A program made the translations under genes and the position numbers. Source: Paraburkholderia ribeironis (GTDB lineage: Bacteria; Pseudomonadota; Gammaproteobacteria; Burkholderiales; Burkholderiaceae). From it: a stretch of 64,000 nucleotides of DNA. Location of the stretch: positions 59,413 through 123,412 of the forward strand of contig NZ_CYGX02000040.1 in the NCBI RefSeq assembly GCF_900019265.1, written 5' to 3'. Positions 7,392 through 16,064 of the stretch are shown here, one piece after another (positions within the stretch are counted from its first letter, which is position 1; every line of letters begins with the position of its first letter). The notes beneath the pieces were generated by a model. That model was given only the letters and a program-made list of their open reading frames with translations, was not told the origin of the DNA and did not search any database.

Positions 7392-8351
7392 TCACGACGC
7401 CCGCAACTCACGAACCCCCTTACCTATGCGCCGCCGCAGCAGCGTGCGCAGCGTCACGCCGTCCGCGTAACCGACCTGCTCGGCGATGCGATCCACGCTA
7501 AGCTTGCTCGTCTTCAGCAGATGGACCGCGCGCTCGACCCGCAGATCCTGTATGTACTCGACGGGCGTTTTACCGAGCACTTCATTCAGACGTCGCGTCA
7601 ATGTCCGCTTGCTGGTCGCCAATTCTTCAGCGGCGTCGTCGAGCGCGATGGCCGTGTCGAGGTGTTCGCGCACCCAGCGGTCGAAACGCTCGACGAGCGG
7701 GTCCGAATGGGCCAGGTGATCGGAGATCGCAAAGGCAGACTGCGACGGCCGCGAATCGAATACGAGGTACTTGCCTACCAGCGCCGCAAGCTCCGGGCTG
7801 TTGTTGCGGATCAGCCAGAGCGCCAGATCGAGATGGCTCAGGGCGGCCCCCGCCGTCACCGTGTCGCCGCTGGGAACGACGATGCGATGCACATCCAGGT
7901 GCACCTCGGGGTAACGCTGCCGGAACACCGGTGAGAGCCACCAGGTGGTCGTGGCTTCGCCCCCGTCGAGCAAGCCGCTTTCGGCCAGCACGAACGTACC
8001 CGTACAGGCGGCGCCGATATGAGCGCCGGCACTGTGCCACGAGCGCAATGCACCTAGCGCATCGATGACGTCGGCCCGACCGAGCGAAGGCAAGAGCAGG
8101 TCCGTCGTCGTCCTGTTGAGCGCCGGTACGACGACCCAATCCGGGGCGGGGGCGTCTGTCATATCGCGCACGGGCACCTGCAGCCCAAGCGCGGTGCGCA
8201 CCTCGGGCCGCATCCCCACAACGGTGATGTCGAAGCCCGGTATGGCCATCCCGGTGGCGCGCGCAAGGTCGTTGGCTGTCGTCAGGGCATCGAGCACGGC
8301 GGTGAGGCCGGTGTCGAACACCCCCTCGAGCGCAAGAACAAAAATCCGCAT
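7392..8351 (-). CDS. GlxA-family transcriptional regulator (DJ-1/PfpI plus AraC domains)
   Basis: The 319-residue protein begins with a DJ-1/PfpI-like domain (about residues 1-165), including the pseudo-nucleophile region GAACTGTFVLAESG. It ends with an AraC-type double helix-turn-helix (about residues 215-319), with TSKRTLTRRLNEVLGKTP in the first motif and DRIAEQVGYAD in the second. GlxA-type regulators usually activate adjacent genes in response to a small metabolite bound by the N-terminal domain. Here it is divergent from the monooxygenase-fold and hydrolase genes, with a 109-bp shared promoter region, so those are the likely targets. The inducer is unknown. Confidence 0.88.
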   Translation of the reverse strand: MRIFVLALEGVFDTGLTAVLDALTTANDLARATGMAIPGFDITVVGMRPEVRTALGLQVPVRDMTDAPAPDWVVVPALNRTTTDLLLPSLGRADVIDALGALRSWHSAGAHIGAACTGTFVLAESGLLDGGEATTTWWLSPVFRQRYPEVHLDVHRIVVPSGDTVTAGAALSHLDLALWLIRNNSPELAALVGKYLVFDSRPSQSAFAISDHLAHSDPLVERFDRWVREHLDTAIALDDAAEELATSKRTLTRRLNEVLGKTPVEYIQDLRVERAVHLLKTSKLSVDRIAEQVGYADGVTLRTLLRRRIGKGVRELRAS

Positions 8352-8460
8352 GGCAGGATCGATACCAAAATTGTCGATTGGGACAGTATTCTCCGATGCG
8401 CTCCGTTTGTAAAGTGTGGCTCACCGGGTGAATGGATCACGCGGATATCGGAGAGCAAAG

Positions 8461-8766
8461 ATGATCAAGAAAGCACTATTCGTACGACTTGAAGCCAGAC
8501 CGGGAAAGGAGCAGGCAGTAGCAGACTTCCTTGACGCCGGCCTTGAAATGACCAATCGGGAGGCGACCACACCGATCTGGTTCGCCCTGAAGCTCTCGCC
8601 GACGACGTTCGGCGTGTTCGACGCCTTTGCGAGCGAAGAGGATCGCCAGGCACACCTCGCCGGCGACATGGCCAACTCGCTGATGGCGCGAGTCGAGCAG
8701 ATGCTGGCAAGTCCGCCGTCGGTCGAGCTGATCGACGTTCTGGCTATGAAGAACAAGCTGGCCTGA
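8461..8766 (+). CDS. Antibiotic biosynthesis monooxygenase (ABM)-fold small protein
   Basis: The 101-residue protein has the ABM-type ferredoxin-like fold pattern: a beta-rich N-terminus KKALFVRLEARPGKEQAVADFL and an aromatic-rich middle FGVFDAFASEEDRQAHL. Proteins of this type are small dimers that include quinol monooxygenases and heme-degrading enzymes; many have no known substrate. ATG 8461 is chosen because GGAGAG lies 5 bp upstream; the frame is open 45 bp earlier with no ribosome site. A secreted alpha/beta hydrolase gene follows after 89 bp on the same strand, and a GlxA-type regulator gene is divergent. Together they look like one small regulated unit. Confidence 0.75.
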   Translation: MIKKALFVRLEARPGKEQAVADFLDAGLEMTNREATTPIWFALKLSPTTFGVFDAFASEEDRQAHLAGDMANSLMARVEQMLASPPSVELIDVLAMKNKLA

Positions 8767-8855
8767 TTCCTGGCTATCTGTCACCGATCGATCCTCGTCC
8801 GTCAAGCGTGATTGCGTGAAACGACGGGCAACTACTGACGATTTTGGAGAGTAAA

Positions 8856-9614
8856 ATGTTTGCACTACGAAATAAACTGGCCATTGCCGCCCTGATTGCC
8901 CTGGGCGCCACGATGGCTCACGCCGGGTCGAAGCCGGCTGCGAAAGATGTTGTGATTGTTCACGGCGCACTGGTGGATGGCTCAGGCTGGCGGGCCGTCC
9001 ACGACATCCTGACCAAGGATGGTTACCATGTGGCGATCGTGCAAGAGCCGCTCACGGGCCTGGCCGAGGACGTCGATGCCGCGAGGCGCGTCATCGATCA
9101 GCAGCAGGGCCCGGTGGTGCTGGTCGGTCACAGCTACGGCGGCTCCGTGATCACGCAGGCGGGTGCGGACCCGAAGGTCAGCTCGCTCGTCTACGTGGCC
9201 GCACTCCAACCCGACGCCGGCGAAGCCAGCGGTCAGCTGTTGCAGAAGTTCGCCGCGCCCAACGATGCGATGCGAGCGACGCCGGACAAGTATTTCTTCC
9301 TCCCGCCGGCGAAATTCCGTGAGAACTTTGCAGCGGACGTCTCGCCATCGGACGCGCAATTCCTGGCGGACTCGCAGGATCAACTCGCCGAGAAAGCGTT
9401 GGGCGCGCCGGTCTCTGTGGCGGCATGGCGAACCAAGCCCAGCTATGCCATCCTGACCACCCAGGATCATATGGTGAGCCCTCAGCTTCAGCGCTGGATG
9501 TATCAACGCTCGGGGGCCAAGGTGACCGAGGTGAGCGCAAGCCACGCTGTCTTTATCTCTCAGCCGGCCGCGGTCGCGCGAGTGATTGAGGCTGCCGCAA
9601 AGTCGACGAACTGA
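8856..9614 (+). CDS. Secreted alpha/beta hydrolase
   Basis: The 252-residue protein has a signal peptide (MFALRNKLAIAALIALGATMAHA, cleavage near residue 23) and an alpha/beta-hydrolase fold. The oxyanion segment VIVHGALVDGSGW is followed by the nucleophile elbow GHSYGG with Ser93; a late histidine is seen in ASHAVFISQP. ATG 8856 is preferred to one 12 bp upstream because GGAGAG sits 4 bp before it. It resembles periplasmic esterase-like hydrolases related to salicylate esterase-type plant enzymes. The substrate is not known. It is downstream of the ABM-fold gene and probably shares its regulation by the divergent GlxA-type regulator. Confidence 0.85.
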   Translation: MFALRNKLAIAALIALGATMAHAGSKPAAKDVVIVHGALVDGSGWRAVHDILTKDGYHVAIVQEPLTGLAEDVDAARRVIDQQQGPVVLVGHSYGGSVITQAGADPKVSSLVYVAALQPDAGEASGQLLQKFAAPNDAMRATPDKYFFLPPAKFRENFAADVSPSDAQFLADSQDQLAEKALGAPVSVAAWRTKPSYAILTTQDHMVSPQLQRWMYQRSGAKVTEVSASHAVFISQPAAVARVIEAAAKSTN

Positions 9615-9785
9615 CCGGTAATCGTCTCGATGGGGCGCCTGTCGGCTTTGCGCCGACGGCCGACACCGTCGCCAGTCGGCCCGCCCCCATCGCAGATACC
9701 CACGTTGGTCGTCAAATCGCGGCCATCGCGGGTGTATGCCACTCAGCTCGGGACATAACCATAATCCTTCACGGATATCGCCATC

Positions 9786-11510
9786 ATGCTATTACTGATC
9801 CTTGCCTACCTCGGCGGTGCACTGACCATCCTCAGTCCGTGCATCCTGCCGGTGCTGCCTTTCGTATTTTCGCGAGCAGACCGCCCGTTCGCGCGCAATG
9901 GACTGCCGATGCTGCTGGGCATGGCGCTGACCTTCGCCGTGGTCGCCACGCTGGCCGCCGTCGGCGGCGGCTGGGCCGTGCGCGCCAACCAGTACGGCCG
10001 CTTCGTCGCCTTGGCCGTGCTCGCCGTGCTTGGCCTGACCTTGCTCTCGGAGCGCGTCGCCGAATGGATCAGCCGTCCGTTTGTGGCACTTGGCAACAAG
10101 CTCACCGAGCACACCGGGAGCCAGCACGATTCGATGCTCTCGGCGGCTGGGCTGGGCGTGGCCACGGGGCTGCTGTGGGCGCCCTGCGCGGGCCCGATCC
10201 TGGGCCTGCTGCTCACGGGCGCCGCTCTCAAAGGCGCCAGCGTCCAGACGACGCTGTTGCTGCTCACCTACGCGGCAGGCGCGGCGACCTCGCTCGCGCT
10301 GGCGCTGCTGATCGGCGGACGCGTCTTCGCGTTGATGAAACGCTCGCTGGGCGCAGGCGTTTGGGTGCGCCGCGCGCTGGGCGTGCTGGTGCTGGCAGGT
10401 GTGGCCGCCATCGCGCTGGGGCTGGATACCGGGCTGTTGACACGCGTGTCGCTGGCCAGCACGGGTGGCATCGAACAGAAGCTGATCGACGCGGTGCGTC
10501 CTGCGCCTCTCGTGCAGATCGCTGTGAAGGCCGGCGACACGCTGCCGGTGGAAGGCGATCTGCCCACGCTCGATGGCGCAACTCAGTGGCTCAACAGCCC
10601 GCCGCTCACGGCGCAGTCGCTGCGCGGCAAGGTGGTGTTGGTCGATTTCTGGACCTACTCCTGCATCAACTGCATCCGCTCGCTGCCCTACGTGCGGGGC
10701 TGGGCTGACAAGTACAAGGATTACGGCCTGGTGGTGATCGGCGTGCACGCACCCGAGTTCGCGTTCGAGAAGGATCCGGGCAACGTCATCCACGCCGTGA
10801 GGGACCTGGGCGTGGACTACCCGGTCGCAATCGACAACGGTTACACCATCTGGAAGGCCTTCGACAACGAGTACTGGCCCGCGCATTACTTCATCGACCC
10901 GCAGGGGCATATTCGTCACCACCACTTTGGCGAAGGCGACTACAAGGAAAGCGAGGACGTGATCCGCCGGCTGCTCGCCGAGGCCGGCCAGAAGGACCTG
11001 CCTGGCGGCTACGTGCAACCGGACGTGCAGGGCGCGCAGGCCGCCGCCAGCTCAGGCGATGCCAATCGATCGCCGGAAACCTACGTCGGCTACGCACGCG
11101 CGCAGAACTTCGTCGGTGGACCGGTCGCGCAGGACGAGACTGCCAGCTATCACGCGCCCTCGGCCCTGACGGCCAACCAGTGGGCGCTCGACGGGCGCTG
11201 GTTGGTGGGCGACGAAAGTGCACGGCTTGACAGCCCTGACGGACGCATCGTTTATCGCTTCCGTGGTCGTGACTTGCATCTGGTGCTGGGGCCCGGCCGC
11301 GATGGCCAGCCCGTGCGCTTTCGCGTGCTGATCGACGGCAAGGCGCCCGGCGCCGACCGCGGCGCGGACATCGATGCGAATGGCAACGGAACGGTCACCG
11401 GGCAGCGTCTCTACCAGCTCGTGCGGCAAGCCAATGGCAGCGGCGAACGCACCTTCGAAATCACGTTCCTCGACCCTGGCGTGCTGGCTTACGCGTTCAC
11501 GTTCGGCTGA
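9786..11510 (+). CDS. DipZ-type thiol-disulfide protein: CcdA membrane domain fused to thioredoxin domain
   Basis: The 574-residue protein combines a six-segment CcdA-like membrane domain (residues 1-215) with a TlpA/AhpC-type thioredoxin domain (about 250-420) and a C-terminal beta-rich domain (about 430-574). The membrane cysteines that carry electrons are visible as Cys19 in SPCILP and Cys134 in APCAGP. The thioredoxin motif is CINC at 293-296, preceded by FWTYS. The family brings reducing power from the cytoplasm to the periplasm for cytochrome c maturation or repair of oxidised thiols. Codon usage and GC match the neighbours. No cytochrome c maturation gene is adjacent. An epoxide-hydrolase fragment directly follows the stop. 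Confidence 0.9.
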   Translation: MLLLILAYLGGALTILSPCILPVLPFVFSRADRPFARNGLPMLLGMALTFAVVATLAAVGGGWAVRANQYGRFVALAVLAVLGLTLLSERVAEWISRPFVALGNKLTEHTGSQHDSMLSAAGLGVATGLLWAPCAGPILGLLLTGAALKGASVQTTLLLLTYAAGAATSLALALLIGGRVFALMKRSLGAGVWVRRALGVLVLAGVAAIALGLDTGLLTRVSLASTGGIEQKLIDAVRPAPLVQIAVKAGDTLPVEGDLPTLDGATQWLNSPPLTAQSLRGKVVLVDFWTYSCINCIRSLPYVRGWADKYKDYGLVVIGVHAPEFAFEKDPGNVIHAVRDLGVDYPVAIDNGYTIWKAFDNEYWPAHYFIDPQGHIRHHHFGEGDYKESEDVIRRLLAEAGQKDLPGGYVQPDVQGAQAAASSGDANRSPETYVGYARAQNFVGGPVAQDETASYHAPSALTANQWALDGRWLVGDESARLDSPDGRIVYRFRGRDLHLVLGPGRDGQPVRFRVLIDGKAPGADRGADIDANGNGTVTGQRLYQLVRQANGSGERTFEITFLDPGVLAYAFTFG

Positions 11511-11519
11511 GTCCCACCT

Positions 11520-11651
11520 TTGGCGCGAGAAGAGCCTCATGTCCTGCCTTCACGCTATCACCGCCTCACCAAAGGCAAACACTTCGCCGCCTGGGAGCAG
11601 CCACAAGCGCTCCCGGACGAGGTTCGCGCGAGCTTCCGGTCGCTGCGCTGA
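11520..11651 (+). pseudogene. 3' remnant of an epoxide hydrolase/alpha-beta hydrolase gene
   Basis: Just after the DipZ-type gene a short reading frame encodes EPHVLPSRYHRL, then TKGKHFAAWEQPQALPDEVR and finally FRSLR before TGA at 11649-11651. KGxHFAAWEQP followed by a helix ending in FRSLR is the typical C-terminus of epoxide hydrolases, including the catalytic histidine. There is no start codon with ribosome site and nothing of the remaining 350 or so residues, so this is a truncated remnant, probably left by a deletion that joined it to the DipZ-type gene. Family recognition is from memory of the motif. Confidence 0.65.
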
Positions 11652-11840
11652 TCTCAAACGTGCGGACGACGCCGTGCGAATGGCGTTCGGTGCGCGTATC
11701 GCGCCGGGTCGGTTTGCACATATATTTTCTAGTAGCGCCCTCCTCCCCAGGAGCAAGGAAGCGTGTCCGCACCGTCACTCACCATCGCCCGCAAGGCGTC
11801 CCGGAATCGCTGATTTCGACTGTCACGCAAGGAGTATGGA

Positions 11841-12233
11841 ATGAACAGCATCGCACTCGCCTGCACCGGTGTCCTCGGCTTGCTTCTGTTCGTACTTGGA
11901 CTCACCATCACGGTCGTGCGCACTCGCGTCGGCCTGCTGAGCGGCTACGCGCCTGAACCTGACCAGCTGCTAACCAAACTGGTTCGCGCTCACGGCAATA
12001 CCGCCGAGTACGCGCCGTTCTTTGCGGTGCTATTTCTGTATCTCGGCTCTCACAATCCGCCTCACTGGCAGCTCTGGTGCATGGCAGGTGCAACGGCCTG
12101 CCGCTTGCTCCTGGTGGTTTCGCTACTTGCCTGGCCCACCATGTCGAAGCCCAATCCGGCCCGTGCTATCGGGGCGTTGGGAACCTACGCGTTCGGGGTG
12201 GCCCTCTGTGTCGCATTGCTCGTTGGCGGTTAG
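11841..12233 (+). CDS. MAPEG-family membrane protein
   Basis: The 130-residue protein has four predicted membrane helices and the MAPEG pattern: RVGLLSGYAPEPDQLL, then KLVRAHGNTAEYAPFF, and an arginine in the third helix (ACRLLL). MAPEG proteins include eukaryotic glutathione-dependent membrane enzymes; bacterial members of this short type have no proven reaction. A purine-rich AAGGAG lies 7 bp before the ATG. It is preceded by the epoxide-hydrolase remnant and a 190-bp gap, and converges on the Lrp-type regulator gene. Confidence 0.8.
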   Translation: MNSIALACTGVLGLLLFVLGLTITVVRTRVGLLSGYAPEPDQLLTKLVRAHGNTAEYAPFFAVLFLYLGSHNPPHWQLWCMAGATACRLLLVVSLLAWPTMSKPNPARAIGALGTYAFGVALCVALLVGG

Positions 12234-12328
12234 TCCTCCGGCCGTGTCGTGTCCCATCCGACCGTGAAGGTCCGCTTTTGATATTCAGCGGACACGCATT
12301 CGTGTGTGTTGGCGGACAGGCTCCGACC

Positions 12329-12787
12329 TCATAGCGGGAGGCTCGTCGAGCGTTTGATCTCCTTCAATGAGAAGCCCGTATACATCTCCTTGATGTTGCC
12401 GAGAGTGCGGATCCGGTGCATCGCGAGCTGATGGAATGCCTCCATATCCCGCACGACGACCTGAAGCAGATAGTCATACTTGCCGGATACATTGTGGCAA
12501 GCCACCACATTCGGCAGCGCCATCACACCCGACTCGAACACACGCATGGCTTTTTCCGAGTGACTGTCGAGCATGATGTTGATGAAAGCAAAGAGGCCAA
12601 GCCCCAGTTCCTGCTGATTCAGCGTCGCGTGATAACCCTGAATCACCTGCTTCTCCAGCCGCTTCAGTCTTTTCCAGCAGGCGGGTGCCGACAAGCCAAC
12701 CTTTTCCGCAATCTCCGCGTTGGACAGTCGGCCATCGACTTGCAGCAACTCCAGGATCTTCCTGTCCGTATCGTCCAGATCTGTCAT
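12329..12787 (-). CDS. Lrp/AsnC-family transcriptional regulator
   Basis: The 152-residue protein has an N-terminal winged helix-turn-helix (about residues 5-60; NAEIAEKVGLSAPACWKRLKR) and the C-terminal RAM/AsnC ligand-binding domain (about 68-150). ATG 12787 is chosen because AGGAG sits just upstream; the longer frame has no ribosome site. Members bind amino acids and control transport or degradation genes next to them. It is divergent from an amino-acid permease and a PatB-like C-S lyase gene, which are its likely targets. An inverted repeat TTGGTTAAT...ATTAACCAA in the shared promoter region is a candidate site. Confidence 0.9.
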   Translation of the reverse strand: MTDLDDTDRKILELLQVDGRLSNAEIAEKVGLSAPACWKRLKRLEKQVIQGYHATLNQQELGLGLFAFINIMLDSHSEKAMRVFESGVMALPNVVACHNVSGKYDYLLQVVVRDMEAFHQLAMHRIRTLGNIKEMYTGFSLKEIKRSTSLPL

Positions 12788-13096
12788 TTCCACTCCTCTC
12801 GATTGCCTCACGGCATTGCGACGGGCGCACACCGGTGCGCCGAACCCCCTTCACCCGCTGTTTTAGGACTGGCTCGTGGCGAGGCCGGTTGGTTAATTAT
12901 ATTCACCGCGAGCATAGAAAAGCTTATCGGTGAGAAATCCTCTTAACCAGACTATCGACGATCATTAACCAAACAAGAACGGACGAGTGAGGGCCGCGTC
13001 GCAGCTCGCGGCGTCCGCATTGCGTCTGCGATGTCTGAACGGCTTGGGCCCAGAAACGGGTTCTTGCGATCTACACAAAAGAACTGGAGGAGTCGG
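12788..13096. other. Shared promoter region between lrp-like gene and permease gene
   Basis: This 309-bp divergent region is visibly more AT-rich than its flanks around 12890-12975, as expected of promoters. It contains the inverted repeat described separately. I see no gene in it. Confidence 0.5.
12889..12972. promoter_or_regulatory. Candidate operator pair for the Lrp-type regulator
   Basis: TTGGTTAAT at 12889-12897 and its exact reverse complement ATTAACCAA at 12964-12972 flank the AT-rich centre of the divergent promoter region. A related CTTAACCAGA lies between them. Widely spaced half-sites suit Lrp-type octamers that wrap DNA. Assignment is inference from position and symmetry. Confidence 0.45.
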
Positions 13097-14485
13097 ATGA
13101 GTTTGTTCAGAACCAAGGATCTCGCGACGATGGTTGCCGCGAGTCACGCACAGCATGGCCTGAAGAAAGTACTTGGCCCATTCGATCTGATCCTCATGGG
13201 GATCGGGGCGATCGTCGGCACCGGAATCTTCGTATTGACGGGAACCGGTGCGCTCACCGCCGGACCGGCATTGACCATATCGTTCGTCATCGCAGCCCTG
13301 GCCTGCGGATTTGCGGCGTTGTGCTATGCGGAGTTCGCGTCGTCGGTGCCGGTGGCCGGATCGATCTACACCTACAGCTATGCCACGATGGGCGAGCTGG
13401 TCGCATGGATGATCGGCTGGGACCTGATGCTCGAGTATGGGCTTGCGAGTTCCGCGGTGTCGGTGGGTTGGTCAGGCTACTTTCAGTCGCTCATCGGCGG
13501 GTTCGGCGTGCATCTGCCCGCCGCGCTATCAGCGGCGCCGGGCGCCATTCCCGGCGTCCATACATGGTTCAACCTTCCGGCGTTCCTCGTCATGCTGGTG
13601 TTGACAGCACTGCTGTCGTTCGGCGTTCGCGAATCGGCCCGGCTCAATAACGTGATGGTCGGGTTGAAGATCGGTGTCGTGTTGCTGTTCATTCTGGTCG
13701 GTGTACGTCATGTTCAACCGGTGAACTGGCAGCCGTTCACGCCCTTCGGTTATTCGGGCGTATTCAGTGCAGCGGCACTGGTGTTTTTCGCGTTCATCGG
13801 ATTCGACGCGGTTACGTCCGCCGCCGAGGAAGTGAAACAACCGGCACGTGATCTGCCGATCGGCATCATCGGATCGCTGGCCGTCTGCGCGGTGTTGTAC
13901 GTCACGGTATCGGCCATCATGACCGGCATCGTTCCATACCAGAAGTTCCTCGGCGTCGACCACCCGGTGTCACTTGCACTTCAATACGCGGGCGAAAACT
14001 GGGTTGCCGGCTTTGTCGATCTCGGTGCGATTCTCGGCATGACCACCGTCATTCTCGTAATGACCTACGGGCAAACGCGCATCGTCTTCGCGATGTCGCG
14101 CGACGGCCTGTTGCCGAAGAAACTGTCGAGCGTTCATTCGAGTCTCGGTACGCCGTTTTTCGCGACCTGGATCGTCGGGATCCTGTTTGGTCTGGTCGCG
14201 GCCGTGGTTCCGCTCAACGTACTGACCGAACTCATCAACATCGGGACGTTGGCGGCGTTCAGCCTGATTTCCGTCGCCGTCATCATCCTGCGAAAAACCC
14301 GCCCCGATCTGCCGCGTGCCTTCCGTTGCCCCGCCGTGCCGCTGGTGCCTCTGCTTGCGATCGCGTTCTGCATCACGCTGACCGTGTTCCTTCAAGCCAC
14401 GACCTGGATCGCGTTTCTGGTCTGGCTCGCGATCGGGCTCGTCGTGTATTTCACGTACGCACGGCAACGGTCGCTCCTCAACTGA
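13097..14485 (+). CDS. APC-family amino-acid permease
   Basis: The 462-residue inner-membrane protein has about 12 hydrophobic segments and the signature of the cationic amino-acid transporter branch of the APC superfamily. The GIGAIVGTGIFVLTG motif in helix 1 (about residues 35-50) forms the substrate site. GFDAVTSAAEEVKQPARDLP near residue 235 is the conserved helix 6 to loop segment. ATG 13097 follows GGAGGAG by 5 bp; the frame is open 66 bp upstream without such a site. It is divergent from an Lrp-type regulator gene and 61 bp upstream of a PatB-like lyase gene. It probably imports the amino acid the lyase uses. Confidence 0.9.
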   Translation: MSLFRTKDLATMVAASHAQHGLKKVLGPFDLILMGIGAIVGTGIFVLTGTGALTAGPALTISFVIAALACGFAALCYAEFASSVPVAGSIYTYSYATMGELVAWMIGWDLMLEYGLASSAVSVGWSGYFQSLIGGFGVHLPAALSAAPGAIPGVHTWFNLPAFLVMLVLTALLSFGVRESARLNNVMVGLKIGVVLLFILVGVRHVQPVNWQPFTPFGYSGVFSAAALVFFAFIGFDAVTSAAEEVKQPARDLPIGIIGSLAVCAVLYVTVSAIMTGIVPYQKFLGVDHPVSLALQYAGENWVAGFVDLGAILGMTTVILVMTYGQTRIVFAMSRDGLLPKKLSSVHSSLGTPFFATWIVGILFGLVAAVVPLNVLTELINIGTLAAFSLISVAVIILRKTRPDLPRAFRCPAVPLVPLLAIAFCITLTVFLQATTWIAFLVWLAIGLVVYFTYARQRSLLN

Positions 14486-14546
14486 CTTCGCGACATCGCC
14501 CGGGGTATGGACCCGGACAGCCTTTTAATTGAATGACTGGACGCAT

Positions 14547-15794
14547 ATGAGTTACGACTTTGATCGCCTGATTTCTCGCCGCGGCACCAATGCCCTGGCG
14601 GAGGACGGCTTCGAAAACTATCTGTTCGGCGCCGATGCGCCCGCGCTCAATGTGCCGAGAGAAGAAATGATCTCGATGTGGGTGGCGGACATGCAGTTCG
14701 CCGCGCCGGATGCGGCAATCGACGCGATCTCCGTGCGCCTCAAGCACCCGGTCTTCGGCTATACGATGAACTTCGACGATCAGCTCTACCAGGCTTTCCA
14801 TGCCTGGTGTGTCGAGCGTTACGACTGGCGTTTCTCCCGGGAGGACATGCTGGTCGCGCTGGGCGTCATACCGGCGCTCTTCGGGCTCGTCGAATATGTC
14901 TGCCAGCCCGGCGACAAGGTGCTCAGCCTGACGCCGGCCTATGGATACTTCAAGCATGCGACGGTTCAGCGCGATCGCGAATTCGTAACGTCGCGCCTGC
15001 TCCCCTCCGGGGATGGCGGCTACACGATCGACTTCGACGACTTCGAGGCGAAAGTCAGCGATCCGGCCGTGAAGCTCTTTTTCCTTTGCCATCCACACAA
15101 CCCGACCGGCCGGGTCTGGACGGATGACGAACTGCGCCGCATGGGTGAGCTCTGCATTGCGAACAGCGTCAAGATCGTTTCCGACGAGATCCATTGCGAT
15201 CTGCTCAGAACCGGAAGCCGGCACACGCCGTTGGCCAGGCTGTTCCCGGGCAGCCGGGACATCATCACCTGCATGGCCGTCAGCAAGACCTTCAACGTGG
15301 CGGGGATGATGATCGCGACCGTGATCATCCCCGACCCCGCATTGCGCTCCGAATGGAAACGGCGGCACTACCCGTTCGTGAACCCGCTCAGCCTCGCGGC
15401 CGCCATTGGCGCGTATCGGAATGGCGCGCCGTGGCTGGACGCGTTGCGCTCGTATCTCGACGGCAACTTCGCGTGGACCCGACGATTTCTGAACGAGCAC
15501 TTGCCCAAGGCCAGGTTCCGCATTCCGGATGCGACCTATCTCGCATGGGTCGACCTGCGGGCCTATTTCGACGAGTCGGTCAACCTCACCCGGTTCTTCC
15601 TTGAAAAGGCCGGCGTCATCCTCGAGGGCGGCGAGATGTTCGTCGAGAACGGCAACTGCCGAGTCCGGCTCAATCTCGCATGCCCGCAAGCACAGGTACA
15701 GCGGTCGCTGGAAAAAATACGCGATGCGATCGTTAGCTTCCACGAAGGCCGGACCATCAATAGTAATAGTCGCCCCCTCAAGCAACTTTCGTAA
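14547..15794 (+). CDS. MalY/PatB-family PLP-dependent C-S lyase or aminotransferase
   Basis: This 415-residue fold-type I enzyme carries the PLP lysine Lys247 in SKTFN, the aspartate segment SDEIHCDLL (212-220) and the HPHNPTGRVW loop (182-191). That combination is typical of cystathionine beta-lyases of the PatB/MalY branch, which split cysteine S-conjugates or cystathionine to pyruvate, ammonia and a thiol. True aminotransferase activity cannot be excluded. ATG 14547 gives the usual MSYDFDRLI beginning; a longer start at 14529 is possible. It follows the permease by 61 bp, suggesting uptake then cleavage of a sulfur amino acid under the Lrp-type regulator. Confidence 0.85.
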   Translation: MSYDFDRLISRRGTNALAEDGFENYLFGADAPALNVPREEMISMWVADMQFAAPDAAIDAISVRLKHPVFGYTMNFDDQLYQAFHAWCVERYDWRFSREDMLVALGVIPALFGLVEYVCQPGDKVLSLTPAYGYFKHATVQRDREFVTSRLLPSGDGGYTIDFDDFEAKVSDPAVKLFFLCHPHNPTGRVWTDDELRRMGELCIANSVKIVSDEIHCDLLRTGSRHTPLARLFPGSRDIITCMAVSKTFNVAGMMIATVIIPDPALRSEWKRRHYPFVNPLSLAAAIGAYRNGAPWLDALRSYLDGNFAWTRRFLNEHLPKARFRIPDATYLAWVDLRAYFDESVNLTRFFLEKAGVILEGGEMFVENGNCRVRLNLACPQAQVQRSLEKIRDAIVSFHEGRTINSNSRPLKQLS

Positions 15795-15806
15795 CAGAGG
15801 AAACTC

Positions 15807-15839
15807 ATGAACGATTGGAACGAGTATCGCGAGCAATGA
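15807..15839 (+). pseudogene. Possible 5' fragment of a lost gene (10 codons)
   Basis: Twelve bases after the lyase stop, AGAGGAAACTC leads into ATG and ten codons, MNDWNEYREQ, then TGA. The ribosome site and the WNEYR opening resemble the beginning of carboxymuconolactone decarboxylase/AhpD-like proteins, but nothing further matches. It may be the stub of a third operon gene lost by a nonsense mutation and deletion, or a meaningless short frame. Confidence 0.3.
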
Positions 15840-16064
15840 GTATGGTCTATGACCCGTTCAAGCACCTCGTCGGGTGAACCGCGCCAACAGTTAAAGATGG
15901 TCAGCCATTCGTCAGCAATTGCAACGAGAGTAACAGTCCTAAAGAATCGCGGATTTTGCGCGGAAGGCCCGGTACAGTGGCTCCGCCATGTCGCATGGTG
16001 TGGCCAGGAACCTGATAGGTCACGCCGATGTGGCGGTACCAACAATGTCTTTAGGGAGAAAACC

